A stretch of 64,000 nucleotides of DNA from Mesaphorura yosii (taxonomy: Eukaryota > Arthropoda > Collembola > Poduromorpha > Tullbergiidae), in the NCBI GenBank assembly GCA_009869945.1, contig WIXG01000106.1, forward strand, positions 124,001-188,000. The letters are read 5' to 3'. Within the stretch, counting starts at the first letter, position 1; each line of letters starts with the position of its first letter. The notes beneath the pieces are model-generated. The model was not told the DNA's origin, ran no database searches, and saw nothing but the letters and a program-made list of their open reading frames with translations. Below are positions 12,301 through 24,900 of this stretch, in pieces. The position numbers and the translations under genes are program-made.

Positions 12301-13112
12301 TTGCAGAAAAATATATTTGGCACTATTTAACTTGGCTGATTCTACAACAGTGAAGCGATAAAGTACGGGTACAAGATGGCTGCATGTCTCTCGAAGGGTC
12401 AGAGAAGAATCTCCGAAGTCTTAATATTCACTTTGTAGGGACTACTCGAAGGTGTCATTGGCAAATATTGTGGCATACTTTTGTGACCAGTTCCTGAACT
12501 CTGTGCGTGAAATAACAAGTAAAGAAAAGAAAGTGAGAAAAGATCAACTGAAAGAGATGAAGCCAAACGACTGCAGAAAGTTAAAATATAAATCTCAGGA
12601 TGTTAGTCGTGTGAATTGAATAGGAAATCCAAAAATGCCAAAAATTCTAACTGCATTACTAAACTAGGTTGGGTGGAAGTAAAAGACCAAGACAAGTCAG
12701 CTGCTGCTAGCTACACTAAGTAAAGGTTCACCATGTGGGCAGTGAACCTTTACAAAAGTGAAACGGGCGTCATGACAAAAGACGAAACGCAAATAGCAAA
12801 AGTGAGATGCTAAACTGCGTTGGAGGTGAAGTCTCTGAAATGCACTTACTATTACGTTAGCCTTATTAAAAGGTTATTAGCGCTGGTTACAAATTTATGT
12901 AAAGGACAATGACAAGGTTATTGGATCCCACATCGCTTAGAAGTACCAGTTGACTGTTGGAAAAACAAATCACATTCAAGTTAATACATGACATTAATTA
13001 GTATTCGTACGTAGACAAAGACCAAATGCTCGAAAGAGCATTGCACTGGACGTCGAAACACCCACCCACGACTAACTAGAACTAGGAAAAGTACTTATCC
13101 TTGTAAAAATGT
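9321..13112. other. Long gene-free stretch, partly SLC6 3' UTR
   Basis: About 3.8 kb of AT-rich sequence with no open frame of family quality on either strand. The transporter stop lies just above it on the minus strand, so an unknown part is that gene's 3' UTR. I see no RNA gene or repeat here. Confidence 0.5.
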
Positions 13113-13337
13113 CTATTCAGTTAATTGAACAGCAATTTCAGGCGGTGGCCTTATAATTGTAGGCGTACTAGTAGTGCTAGCTGGATTAGTATTAGTGTTG
13201 ATATCAAGATTAGTAGATTTAGTTGAATTAGAGTTGCTGTTTGGCGAAGGCTCATGTGGAGGTACATTGGAAATGGAAGTATTCGGGTAGTTACTGCTAC
13301 TATTACCGTTTTTATTACTATTATGAGGACTAAGCTT
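13113..13337 (-). CDS. Asn/Ser/Thr-rich alternative C-terminal tail exon of the SLC6 transporter
   Basis: This frame is open for 74 codons, from [12 protein letters not shown] to IAVQLTE and then TAG. It is in the same frame as exon 10 but lies beyond its in-frame TGA (13347-13349). Joining GAG|gtgaga (exon end 13401) to tttcgag|AAG (restart 13337; AAG|CTT at 13334 also works) removes exactly 63 nt including the TGA. The composition, rich in Asn, Ser, Thr and Pro and ending PTIIRPPPE, resembles a disordered cytosolic tail and matches the style of the N-terminus. Whether this tail is used always, sometimes or never needs transcript data. Confidence 0.65.
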   Translation of the reverse strand, partial: KLSPHNSNKNGNSSSNYPNTSISNVPPHEPSPNSNSNSTKSTNLDINTNTNPASTTSTPTIIRPPPEIAVQLTE

Positions 13338-16300
13338 CTCGAAATATCATGGCAAGGCTCTCGTAAACCATGGTCGACCTCCCTGTCGTCCGTTTCTCAC
13401 CTCGTAATCGTCCATCATGGGTCTGGTCGAAGCGGAGGTGTCAATTCGACGCATGGTTGTTGTACCAGCACGTGGACGTCCAGACGGTGGCAAAATGTTG
13501 AACTTTGCCATCAACGCAACTGCAATGATCGGGACGACACCGAGTAGAATCATAAACAAAGCCAGTCCCATCACCCAACCAGGATATTCCCTGTCGTACG
13601 CTTCTCCCTGTTAAAAATTGAGATCAGAATAAAAACTCCAAACTTCCTACGATTTAGTAAGGAGTTCCTTACTTTTTCTTTATCCCAGGCCTTGTACGTT
13701 GGGCTCTCCTTCAGGTTGTCGTATACGGAACCGCCCAACAACAGAACCAAGACGAACGGACCGATACCACGCCAGCAAATCTGCCAGTATGCCCCGGGGT
13801 AGTAGCCTGTCATGTATTCTATATCTTGAGAAAACCTAGAAGCAGAACAAAGTGTAAATAAATATATTACTTGCACTTGCAATTGAGAATTGATCCATGC
13901 TCACTAATTTACCTTTCGTGACCGTAAATGTACATCACAGACACGGTTTCCAGCAGAGCAACGATGACCAGACCCATGGTGCTTGCATACCCGTCGAACA
14001 GAGACACCCAGTACTCACCAGCTCCAGTCACGAAAATAAGTCCAATCAAACATGAGAGTATACAAACGACGGCTGAAAGGAAAAGGTTTGCCGGTCACTT
14101 TTATGTGCGAGTATTTTTTATGTGCGCGAATCATTTATAAATGCGTCGCGTGTACAAAACGAACCGGTGAGGATTTCCTTTCGAATATGGCTGAAATACG
14201 ATGACTCAAAGACGGTGTTGACAACTCCCTCCATGGTTCCAATTTGCGAGCCAATTCCCAGTGCGAGCAACATGAGAAAGAAAATTATCGACCAGAATTG
14301 AGGGACCGGGAGCTCGACGATCGCCTAAACGAACACACACAAGCGATTAAATCCTTTAAGTCATAGTTGTGTAGTATAGTCACGATTTAAATCGAATGTA
14401 CTTCACGAACCTGTGTAAACACCACGAACGCAAGCCCAGTGCCTGCAGCAGCCGAGTCGAGTTCACCTTGAAGACTGCAATTTCTGAATGGAGCCGTGAC
14501 ATTGTCTTCCGATGTGAAGTGCGTCCTGAGATAACTCGAAAGTTGATCATCTGAGATTTGCTCCGCGTCCGGGTATGCCATCGGGTCGAATTGATGCATT
14601 TCAAATTTATTGCTAGAACACGCACGCGCAAGCACAGAAGATTAAGGCAAATATATTCTGAGGATTCAGACAGCATTTTCAATGCGGCACTTACTGGTGC
14701 AGACACTTCTTGTGGATCATTGTCGCTTTGAATCCCAGCACAGAGAAGATGACAATGGAAGCATAAATGGCTGTTATTGCATTCGTGCATGTGATGAAGA
14801 TGACGTCTTTGACACAGTTGTTCCGCGGCTTATTGTACGACCCAAATGCAATTAGGGAACCAAATGCAAGTCCGAATGAGTAGAATACTTGAGTCGCAGC
14901 TGATAACCAAACTGAGGGTTGAAGCAGCATGTGCATCTGCTCAATAAAAATTGGGTTAAGCGTTTTGGACGTTAAATCATTGCCAGCTGATAAGTGGTCG
15001 TCGTTGTGCTGAGAGAAACCTACCTTTGGAGTGTACATGTGCAGAAGTCCGGCACCTGCGCCCTCCAAAGTGACACCACGGAAGAAGAAAATGGTGAGCA
15101 CGACGTATGGAAAGAGAGCGGTGAAGTACACGACCTGAAAAATGAATCCAAAAACTTTGACTTCAACTGGTTTACCTTAATTTGAAATTACTGAGGACGT
15201 TCGCGCTTACCTTTCCAGATCCCTGAATTCCCCTCATGATGATGAGGTAAATGACGACCCAAGCGAGGACCAGGCAGCCAGCCATGTGCCATCGGATTCC
15301 TTCCAACTCCTCAATTGACGGTGAAACATCAAGTGCTTCGCGGTACCAAAAGTACTGTGTTTCGGACGCCTTGTCACATTCCTCCACGTAGCGGTTCTCT
15401 GCTGTTCCGTTGCGAAGGGTCGCATTGATCGGTATCGACTCGTTGATTGGGCACGATGCCCACGGAAGTGGAGTAAGCTGAAGGAGTATAAAGCAATCTC
15501 TGCAATCTTTGCAATAGGCAATAATATATAAGTATTTGAACGGTTTTGTGCCTGCTTACCCGAAAAGAGTTGAAGATGAAGAAGAAACACCACGTTATGA
15601 TGACATTGTAGTAGAGTCCAACCAGAAACGCAACGACAGTCGACGCTAGGCCAATGCCACCAATCATCGGATGAATCATGTTCCATGCATTCAGAGAGCC
15701 TGTGCGGAGTCTTTGTCCTATCCCGAGTTCAATGAGCAACAATGGACAACCCTGGATCACCACCATGATTAGGAACGGAATCAGAAATGCACCTGCGAAT
15801 AAAAAAGTGTGAATTCAGCATTCAACAAATTCTTATGACATGGCATGACGCGACCCACGGAGGGTCAATTTTATGAGTCGTGGTCAGATTTCACAACTTT
15901 CCGAACTCAAACGCATGAGAATTGAGAAAGTATATTCAGGCCTTTTAGTCAGAAATGTGGCTTATCAGGAATTTTGTTGCAGCCGGCAGGACGTATTTGC
16001 ATATCACATGTGTACATGCAAAATGACATTACGTGGCTGAAAATTCCTCCTGCATGATGAAGTAGGCAAAATATGGCAAGGCAAAGCAAAGGCGAGACTT
16101 TCATATTGAAAAGGTGCCAATATTGTGGAAATTCTTTCTTTGCTGGCTAAATGAAGCGTCCTGCTCCTAGCTGCTAGTCATATCTGAGATTATGTAACGG
16201 TAATAATGCATAATTACGCAAGTTAAAATTAGCTGAGCCACGTCGTACAGAGTCTTGCATCGTTCGGCGCAGATGTGCAGAGCCATCGACGTAATTTATC

Positions 16301-19300
16301 AACTAGAAGACGTTGGAAAATTTTGCCCACTTGGGCAGGCAATTAAGAATAATGGAGAACTTAATCTCTAGAATGGCTCTTTGCTCCAGCAAAAACAAAG
16401 ACTCTCTCAGACGAGGCGTTCTATGTTTGGCGACATTTTTATGACACATCTGCAAAATAGGTGCGTAGTACCTCTTGAACTCGTGATAAGACCATTTCTG
16501 CAGCTGTGAGACAATTCTGCACTGATCATACTTCAATTTTGAAGACTCACGCAGAAATTCGCGTAGAATACACCAAAATATGCAAATTCTGCCTGGGAAT
16601 CGAACTTAAATTATTCAGAATGCAATCTGGACTCGTAAAATTGCGCAGTAGTACACAAGAAACGTGCAGAAGAATTATAATTTAAATAAATCAGCAGATA
16701 ATTGAAGAATTCCAGAAGTTCTCTGCGTGTGCAAGAGAAGGATAGGAAACGAGATTTTTTCAATGGATTTCGTGGCCGGAGAAAGCCTCAAAGCAGGAAA
16801 ATCCATTTCTTATTTGTATTTTGTATTTCCGTAAACGACCTCGTATAGTAAAGAGAAAATCTCAGATGGCCTTCAGGCTTCAGGGGGGCTTCCGTCACCT
16901 CATTTTACATTTCTATTGCTTTTACGTACATGATGAGAGAGAATCGTTCTTTTTCAATCGTTTCAATCTTACTGCAACCATAAAATAGAATTTTACTATT
17001 TCACTATTCTGCAAATTGAGTTTTACACCTGAGCACCGCTGAATTAACTTTGTGCGCCCTTCGAAAGATTCGTACACGAAAGAAGAAACTCATAGACCTA
17101 GTGCGGGCTAAGAAAATGAAACTCAATTTACTACTGTTTACATGCGATTCATCAAAATTAATTGAAATATGCTATTACTTGAATGATACCGCACGCCGAG
17201 CCATGCGTTTCAATGAGTAAAATGCGAGTAATAAGCAAAACAAGACAATTTACAAATGCAAATACAAAATACCGCGTCTTATTTACGTACTTATAATTTA
17301 ATGCGCGTACGTTGTTATCATAAGCCTATTTACACAGTACATAAAAATAAAAAGACAATTTACGCAAGCAGGAGTACCAAACCGTTTCAATTCAGTATCA
17401 ATCAGCCCGCTTTAGCAAGGCATGAAATCAATATCGAGTTCAATGTCAGTAAGACTTTATAAATTAAGTGCAAAGTTATCGCCTTGAAGAAAAAGTTCTC
17501 TCCCCGTTTTCCACAGCAATTCCAGGTCCGTCAGCAACCTGCCGCCTGGAACACTTTCGCGCCCGCTAACTGAAGAATAATGCATGCACATGAGCTCTCC
17601 ATCCTGTGTGGCTTCCGGCATGCAATTAACCCAATTACATATCCCTCATAACTCACCGGACACCAAGAGACTCCAATCGAAATTATTCGGCCCTTCTGCT
17701 GTCTGTCTGCCAGTAAAACGTAGCAATAATGAACTTTTCCAACCCGAGTAGGAAAAAATTGAAAGTCGGTAACCTTCTACGGCCTACAATCATCTTTACC
17801 CGTTGCATATGACATCTGCTGCGTCATATCGTCTCATTAGCAAAGCAAAGTCAAAGTTGTGACCTACGACGATAAATGATGGTCATTACACTTTATTGCA
17901 GTGAGACTAATCTTGCCCTCTTGTCGTACGATTTCGTACGCGGACGCGAACACGAACATGGCTTCTGTGCTGCTTCGTTACGGATCACGCAACGTCTCCA
18001 GAGGAGCATGAAATCATCGCGTAATTACACTTAATACGGACAAATTACTGACAGACACATCACAAACGACTTACGAGTTACGACATCGTGATGCAATCCA
18101 AACTGTAACTTTTTATCTGCTACTTGAACTTTGAGCGATTGCAGTTTCAAGGAAAATTCACGAACGGAAAACTCTTTAAGCGCCAACTACGCAAAGCGCA
18201 ACTGATAACATTTGACCGGCAATGACTTCCTAGTAGAGAGTTGCGACTGTGACCTGACCGCTTGACAGTCCATACGGGATGAAATCCATCACGTGAGTTT
18301 TAAACTTTTGTATGGGCTTGGAATCCTTAGACTGATCTGGCACGTCGCCTCACCGCGCCGCCGAGGCAGAAAAATTCTGAACCTGAGGTCGGTCGGGTCG
18401 TGCAAAAATTATTGATGTGATATGACATTGGACGCCAATTTCGCAGGAATAATCAGTCATCTCCCATTCGTGACATGAATGATTTACCTTTAATCCTCTA
18501 AAATAAACCGATTACCGCATTACCAGACATATCTGCTTTGAGGTAATTGACAAATTGACATTTGAGTGCCCGGAGTCTCGTCTCGTCGCACCGCCTCGCC
18601 TTTCAACTTGGTTTAAAATCCTTCTACCTTTATGGCACGCCTCTATACTGTTTACAAGAAAATTTCTGACAAATGATAACTTACTTTCACCCTATTATGT
18701 GAGCGTTTCATATCAAATTGTTATAAAGAAATCATTTGACGTCTGAAAATTCTTTTTTTTTTGCAAATAAAGGCCGACTTGGCTGGAAATCAGTCATGCA
18801 GAAAGATGTCCGCTGATGTACCTTATGACTTTCCATTTCCCACACCACGTCATGGAAGGCATTTTTACACGAGCGATCGAAGATCAAATTCAAATTACGG
18901 ACAAAGTCAAATGAGGCAGAGGTTCTGGTACGGAGAGGTCAATTGTGTATATGTGTAGCAATTTTCTCTCAAATTTTGTGCAAAAAATGGCGAAAACAAG
19001 TCACAATCAGCGAATACAGATTATTAGAGTGACAGAGTGTGAAAAAACAATACATGAATTACGAAAAACGGGAGTCACAATGTGAGGTAGGGCAAATGGG
19101 CATTGGAAATTGAAGAATTCACGACCAGCTGAGCAAGAAGAGAAAGGAGAAAGCAATTACGTGTGATGCGATGGACAAACATGATTTATAAGGATGCTTT
19201 AAGCTGCTCCGGTACGAGTACAGTAAAGCACGTCATGGTAGCCGCAGGAGTTTAATATTAATAAGTTCTTGGAATGAAGGCTGAAAACGAAACGAAGCGG

Positions 19301-21982
19301 TGGGCGACAAAAAGCGACCGACCCGGCATGGCAGGAGGAAAGTGGAGCAATCAAATCCACGCGACGGCAATCCGCTTTTATGAGCCAACAGGCAATAATT
19401 GAAGTAATGAGCATCCTTCACTTTAAAACGCAACAACTCGGCACTCGCAGTCGCTTGAATTGGGTCGGTCGGTCGTGGGTCGTCAACGTCATAATCATGT
19501 GGCAGAGTGCAGAGTGCTACACAGATGTCGAGCGAGAGAGCGCGGCCAGAAGAGAAATCGATAATCTAGATCGTCCCGACTAAATAAACAGAAATGTGAA
19601 AATATTCTTCTCCTTTTAAAATCAGCGCTCGCTCAATAATAGAAAGTAGAAAATGTAAAAATCCATTTAGCATTTGTGCTCTCGAGACCGATAGACCCAA
19701 GTGCAGTGCAAAATTCCCGATGTGGAAATGCTGTGTGCTAAAAATAGAGTATATGGCAGTCTCCGCGCGGCACGTCCGTCGTCAGTCAGTGCTCTTTGCC
19801 AATATTTCTATTCCTATTGCATAATCTTTATGGTATAATGGAATGCATTAATACATTACGGAAATATGTACATTTCATTTCATTGCATTGCGTGGCACGG
19901 TACAAGCACAAGTTCGCATTAGAAACAAGCAAGCACAAGAGCACGCGGATGTGCCCATACATTATAGAAACAGAAACTTGAACTCTTTATCGCTGCCGTT
20001 CAGGCAAGGCGTGCTCGCGTTCGCCTTGGATGATGCAACCTTATTAAAATTATGACTTGCGTCTGTGTCTGTTTTCAAAGGTGCGAGTGTCTTGCGAACT
20101 TTTAGCGAAATTAACATTCCTTTTTGCTGTTCACACTTGCACCGAGCTCATTCATCATTATCCACCTACAGAATCAGCCTAAAGTTTGCTTTTGCCTTGT
20201 ACTCGAAATAGAATGAATTAACGTGAAAATGTAGTGAGTCGAACTGTAGTAAAATGTAATCCGAACCGGGTCGAATCGATTGACAGATCAATACAAAGTT
20301 GTGTACACGTGGCTGGCTTAAATTTGAGTTCATGAATGAAGTCCAGCCCAGTGTCCAGTTCGCATTCGCATAAATAAGCCACTGCACTGCCCAACCACCC
20401 TTGCCTCTGCCGTCGGCCACAAGCGGCTAGAATGCTCGAACACTCACGCACGCCATTTCCGTCCAAAATATTTACATTTTCATTGCGTTCATTTATATTG
20501 GTTTAGTTCACAGGACTGTGGTACATGTACACAGTCATTAGTACGCATCAGCAATTAATAGACCGCTCTCGCTGTAGGCGTCAGCCGTGAATATACTGGG
20601 AAATTATTATAATTATGCTGTCGGTCTAAGCATGCATGTTTATAACTTCTTCCATACGTGGAATTGTTATCTTAATCCCGCACAACCGAATAATACGAGT
20701 TGGGTTTTATAACCACAACGCTGGATTCACCGAGTCGAGTCCCCAGTCAGTCTTCCACTGCGTTAATCTAGATGAGACAATAACCTCAGAGAATAAAAAC
20801 ACGAATTGCAATGTAGACATCGAAAATTTCCTTCCTCGGCCCATTCGGCAATAAAAACCGCATAATCCGCTATTCGCAGACGGGAGACGAGCCAGTCAAG
20901 TCAAGTCATTCATGCTAATATCGACATTTGGCAATGCAATGACGTGATTTGGGCTGGACGCGAAACCGAATGACATAACGAGTCTAGTCTAATGTATGCA
21001 TGAGCTATTTATACTCAGTTTATCTGTATTTATATGAAATTTGCCTGACTGCGGTTTCTGAAGGACAATACACAATAATTACTTTATGAGCAAGCGTGTA
21101 CACGAACACGAGTCACAAGCCATGCTTCAAGCCGTCTCTGCAGGGAATTTACTGGCTGATTTGTTTACTTTTTCCACGTATCATCCTTCGTTTTAGTTTT
21201 GAAAACGTAATCGATTGTGAATTTTGTCAACGTACCTAAATTGGAAAAGTTTTTGTAAATTTTGGGTTAAAGATTAAAGAGAACATGCCTTGGGCTTGTG
21301 GCAATGCCAAGTACATTGGCGAACATTCTCAACCTTCCTCTGCCTTGTCTTGCCAAATTCGGATGACGTGCGACTTTCTTGGGAAAGTTCCCGTTGTGCC
21401 ATTACATTCACTCGAGACCCAATATTAGTTCAGAATCCCACATCATACCATAATTAGAAATATCTTCTGTAGAGGTTTATTAAGCAATATGACGGGCCAC
21501 GCTGTCACGCAGCTTCAACATGTGTGTGGACCGTCCAGTTCAGAGGGCACACGTGATGAAAAGCAAGACCACGACTAAAATTACGTAATACAGCACAGAA
21601 TGTAGAGAAATCAGTAAATCCGCTTACCCCCTCCGTTCTTTTGGCAGAGATACGGGAATCTCCAGATATTTCCGAGCCCGACGGAGTAACCAACAATGCT
21701 CAGCATAAACTGTGTCTTGTTCTCCCATCCTTGAGTCTCAGCTGGGTCGTGAACTCCGCCAGGGTGGCCGTTGATGGCGAAAGCTGCCTCGGAAGGGATC
21801 TCTCGCATCATGTGAACGCCGTTGTTGACGCGGCCTTGTACCGTTAAATGATTCGAGTTTTGTAATCCATCTTCGTCGAAATCGACTGTTGTCGTATTTG
21901 CATACGGCGATTTGACGGTCAGATGCTGTTGATTTACGGCTCCGGTGTTGCTCTTGCCGTTGCTGTTGCTTTTGTTATCCAT
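13113..21982 (-). CDS. SLC6A15/SLC6A17-type sodium-coupled neutral amino-acid transporter
   Basis: Exons: 21982-21628, 15792-15560, 15477-15211, 15134-15024, 14936-14695, 14612-14411, 14324-14165, 14072-13913, 13835-13673, 13607-13401 and 13337-13113 (774 aa). If the last 63-nt intron is retained, translation stops at 13347 (717 aa). Twelve membrane segments are expected. TM1 has the NSS signature ([22 protein letters not shown]), followed by [73 protein letters not shown] and QIGTMEG. The Cys pair and YFWYREALD block place it with SLC6A15/A16/A17, importers of branched-chain and other neutral amino acids, neuronal and vesicular in vertebrates. The N-terminal 80 residues are cytosolic, Asn/Ser/Thr-rich and poorly conserved. 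The 5.8-kb first intron is exceptional in this window and may hold enhancers. A single invertebrate gene equally related to A15 and A17 is likely. Confidence 0.93.
15793..21627 (-). other. First intron of the SLC6 transporter (5.8 kb)
   Basis: Bounded by GGG G|gtaagc at 21628/21627 and cag|GT at 15793/15792. No coding exon, RNA gene or clear repeat is seen inside. It is far longer than nearly all other introns here, so regulatory content is plausible but not shown. A tRNA T-arm-like string near 16590 was rejected because its stem does not pair. Confidence 0.7.
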
Positions 21983-24900
21983 TTCGGTGTGTTCGTTTGC
22001 TTCTGTGTTTGCTCAAGTGAAAGTTGAATAACTTTAGTTCTCTGTCTGTGTGGAGAAAGTACGGGTCAAGCGCTGTGAGTACGTTTGTTGTGTTGCACTC
22101 GCACTTTCTATTTTTAAGACGCGAGTAGACGAGTCGCCGTATTTTGCGCAATACACGCCACTCGCGACACGCTGCGCTAACGAACTTTATGAGACAAAAT
22201 CGATACTATCGTGAATCACGAGCTGAAGAGAGTAAAGCGAGCAGATGAATGAGTTTGTGACAGCTTAAATACAAGGAACCTAAATACGTCGTGGTCGTAG
22301 TAGTCGCAGTCGTAGTCTTGACCTTTTAAACCCTGCAGCGCATGCAGTCAGTCACTTTGCTTTTGCGATGAGAGTCTCGTATTTAACTCTAACAAGTTCA
22401 ATGTGCAAATGCAAATGCAGTCTGGGCAAATTCTTTGCTTATTTCTTATCAATTATCAACACACAGGTAAGAATGTAGTCCTGGTGCAATAATTGCTTGC
22501 GCAATTGTTATTCGGGGTCGAATGTTTCTTACTGCCCACACGACTGTTATACAATGCACATACTTTTTGTTCTTTGACGTTAACAGCGCACGCTGGTATT
22601 AAGTAGCCGGGCCTGAGCGTCAGCGTCAGCAAGTACACGAGCGTGAGGAAGCACTTGAGACAGCAGCAGTTCACCTGCACCGAATTTTCACCACTGCTCT
22701 GGAAGTATTTACGGAGAAAGCTGACGAGGTTGTAGAACTTGTTGTAAAAGTACGCGACGTGCTGAGTATTTGCGCGATGGACTGTCGAAATTGACTTCCG
22801 CACAAGAACGACGCGTAAATTCGGGTCTGCGTGAGTGTTGATGAGTTTCGACGAGCGTAGCGGTGAACTGATACAGCGACAACAGGGACCGAGATGAAAC
22901 TCGGGCATTTGACCAAACTGGGACGACTGGAAAACAATTTCACGTTACAGAAAATCTGAAACAGAAAAATTGAGATTCTTGTCTGTTATTTGCTCGGTGG
23001 CTGACAAATTCTGAATGAAATGTAAAGTTTGCTCGAGACTGATTGATTGAACGTTATTGAAGCTACTCCATTAGTTGCGATTTCTGAGAGTTTGATGTTT
23101 ACTGTATTAAGATTGAGTCAGAAATGATTGGACGTTCTGCATCGTGACTCGGACTCTTATTTTTCTACGTTGGGTGTTAGAGCAGAGTCGACGAAGTTGT
23201 AGTAGCATGCGAGCAGGTTTGGAAACAAAATATTGCATATGTACGGTTTATTCTACGCAAATTATATAAGACTCTCTTTCACTCCGCTCCAAGAAGTACG
23301 TACGCCTTTTCCCTTTCTGCAATGTACGTCGACACACTGCTGCTGCTGGAGGACACGGGACCTGCCTGCCTTGCCTTGGCTTGTACGGCTCTAGCGCCTA
23401 GCTAAGTGAAAAGGTGGCTGGTGGCATTTAGGTGGGCATGGAGGTGGTGGTACTGGTCCTAGAACCGACTTCGACTTACTACGTCTTAGCCTCGAAGAGC
23501 AGAGTGCTTGCAGAGCGTAAGTGCAAGTGCAAAAACCTTATAAAATATCTATCAAAGCCTTTTGCCATGCCTTGCTATACCATTTTCGCAATAGCAATTT
23601 CATCGCACTGTACTGCACTGTACTCTATCCGGGTCGGGCTTTGGTTGGTCGAGAACTCGTGATCTAGAAAATACACAGCACATGGGTCGGTTGGTCGATC
23701 GGTCCCTGGTCGCGTCGTGGTCGTCGTTTATTTCTGCGCCCACTGTACTCGCTTCTGCTACCCGTTGCCCGTACTCCTGTACATTTATTTTCGGTGATAA
23801 TGCCCGTGCCCGTATCCGTATCTCGTTTTCTATACGTACTAGGGTACTGCTTGCATAACCCGATGTCGGGTGCACACGCAAGTGTGGAACACATGAACGC
23901 TGAGCATTGAGCATCCTACAATTTATCGACCGGAAACCCGTAGCGTTGTCTTCTGTGTTCGGTTCTTATACCATGAGGTATGATATGATGGCACATATTA
24001 AACAACGACGACGGGTGACTGTTATGTGACTGGCTATGGCTAATGCCAATGACGGGGTTTCTCGGATTCAGATTCCTGTTTCACGCGCACGGGAGACACG
24101 AAACGCGAATCACGATGCCGGTGATGCCATGTCCATAGGCTTAACGTCGTTAGTGTTAGCGTCATAACTCAAGTGACTAATTATAATGAATCGTTATAAA
24201 TACACATGCCAAATGCCATTCAGCCGTCGTCACAAGGCAAAGTTGCAGCCGCCCAAAACGAGACATGTGCTTGTGACATGCGGCCATGTGCATTGCGACA
24301 ACGATAACGTTTCTCTGTTGACAAACAGTGAGCAGCACGAAAGATTGAGCCTTTAGCCAATATTATAAATGCTCTGCTAAAATAAGACGAATTATTTCTC
24401 AGTTATGTCGCTGTCTGCTCTTCAGCCATCACGCTCTGGGTTTGGCATTATTATTTATGGTTCCCCATCGCTCGAGTTCGTCCCGTGCACAATAAACGGT
24501 CGGTCGTAAATGCACGTCGTAAATGTCTCCGCTCATGCACATTTATTGCACCATTGTCCCACGTATCACAGTGTATCACCCGGCTCGGCATGAAATGCCT
24601 ACCAGCCAAAATTAAAATTTCTAAAATTTTCCATGACTGAGGGAGTCGAGAGCGAAATGATTACGTAATGCGTAGCGGGTAACGATATAAGCAGCAAAAA
24701 ATTGTGCAAATCTGAAGCAGATTCAGCAATGTGATGACGATGACGGTGATAACCGAATGCCAAATGCCAAACGCCGTAATGTCATGCGATGCATGCCAAA
24801 TCTTTGAATGGAGTCTCGTAGTCGTAGCCGTGAATAGTCATTGATCTTGCAACTTATGAAATGAAACACGTGTAGCATTAGGCATTAATATTGTGTGAAC

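Noticed and set aside
16561..16660. tRNA T-arm-like string on the minus strand near 16590
   Set aside because: GTTCGATTCCCAGGC is present, but the 5' side (TTTAA) cannot pair with CCCAG and no acceptor or anticodon stem forms around it.
22456..22908. 150-codon Cys-rich frame on the minus strand
   Set aside because: No family resemblance, no splice or poly(A) context, overlaps another equally unconvincing frame, and sits in gene-free DNA. I regard it as probable chance.
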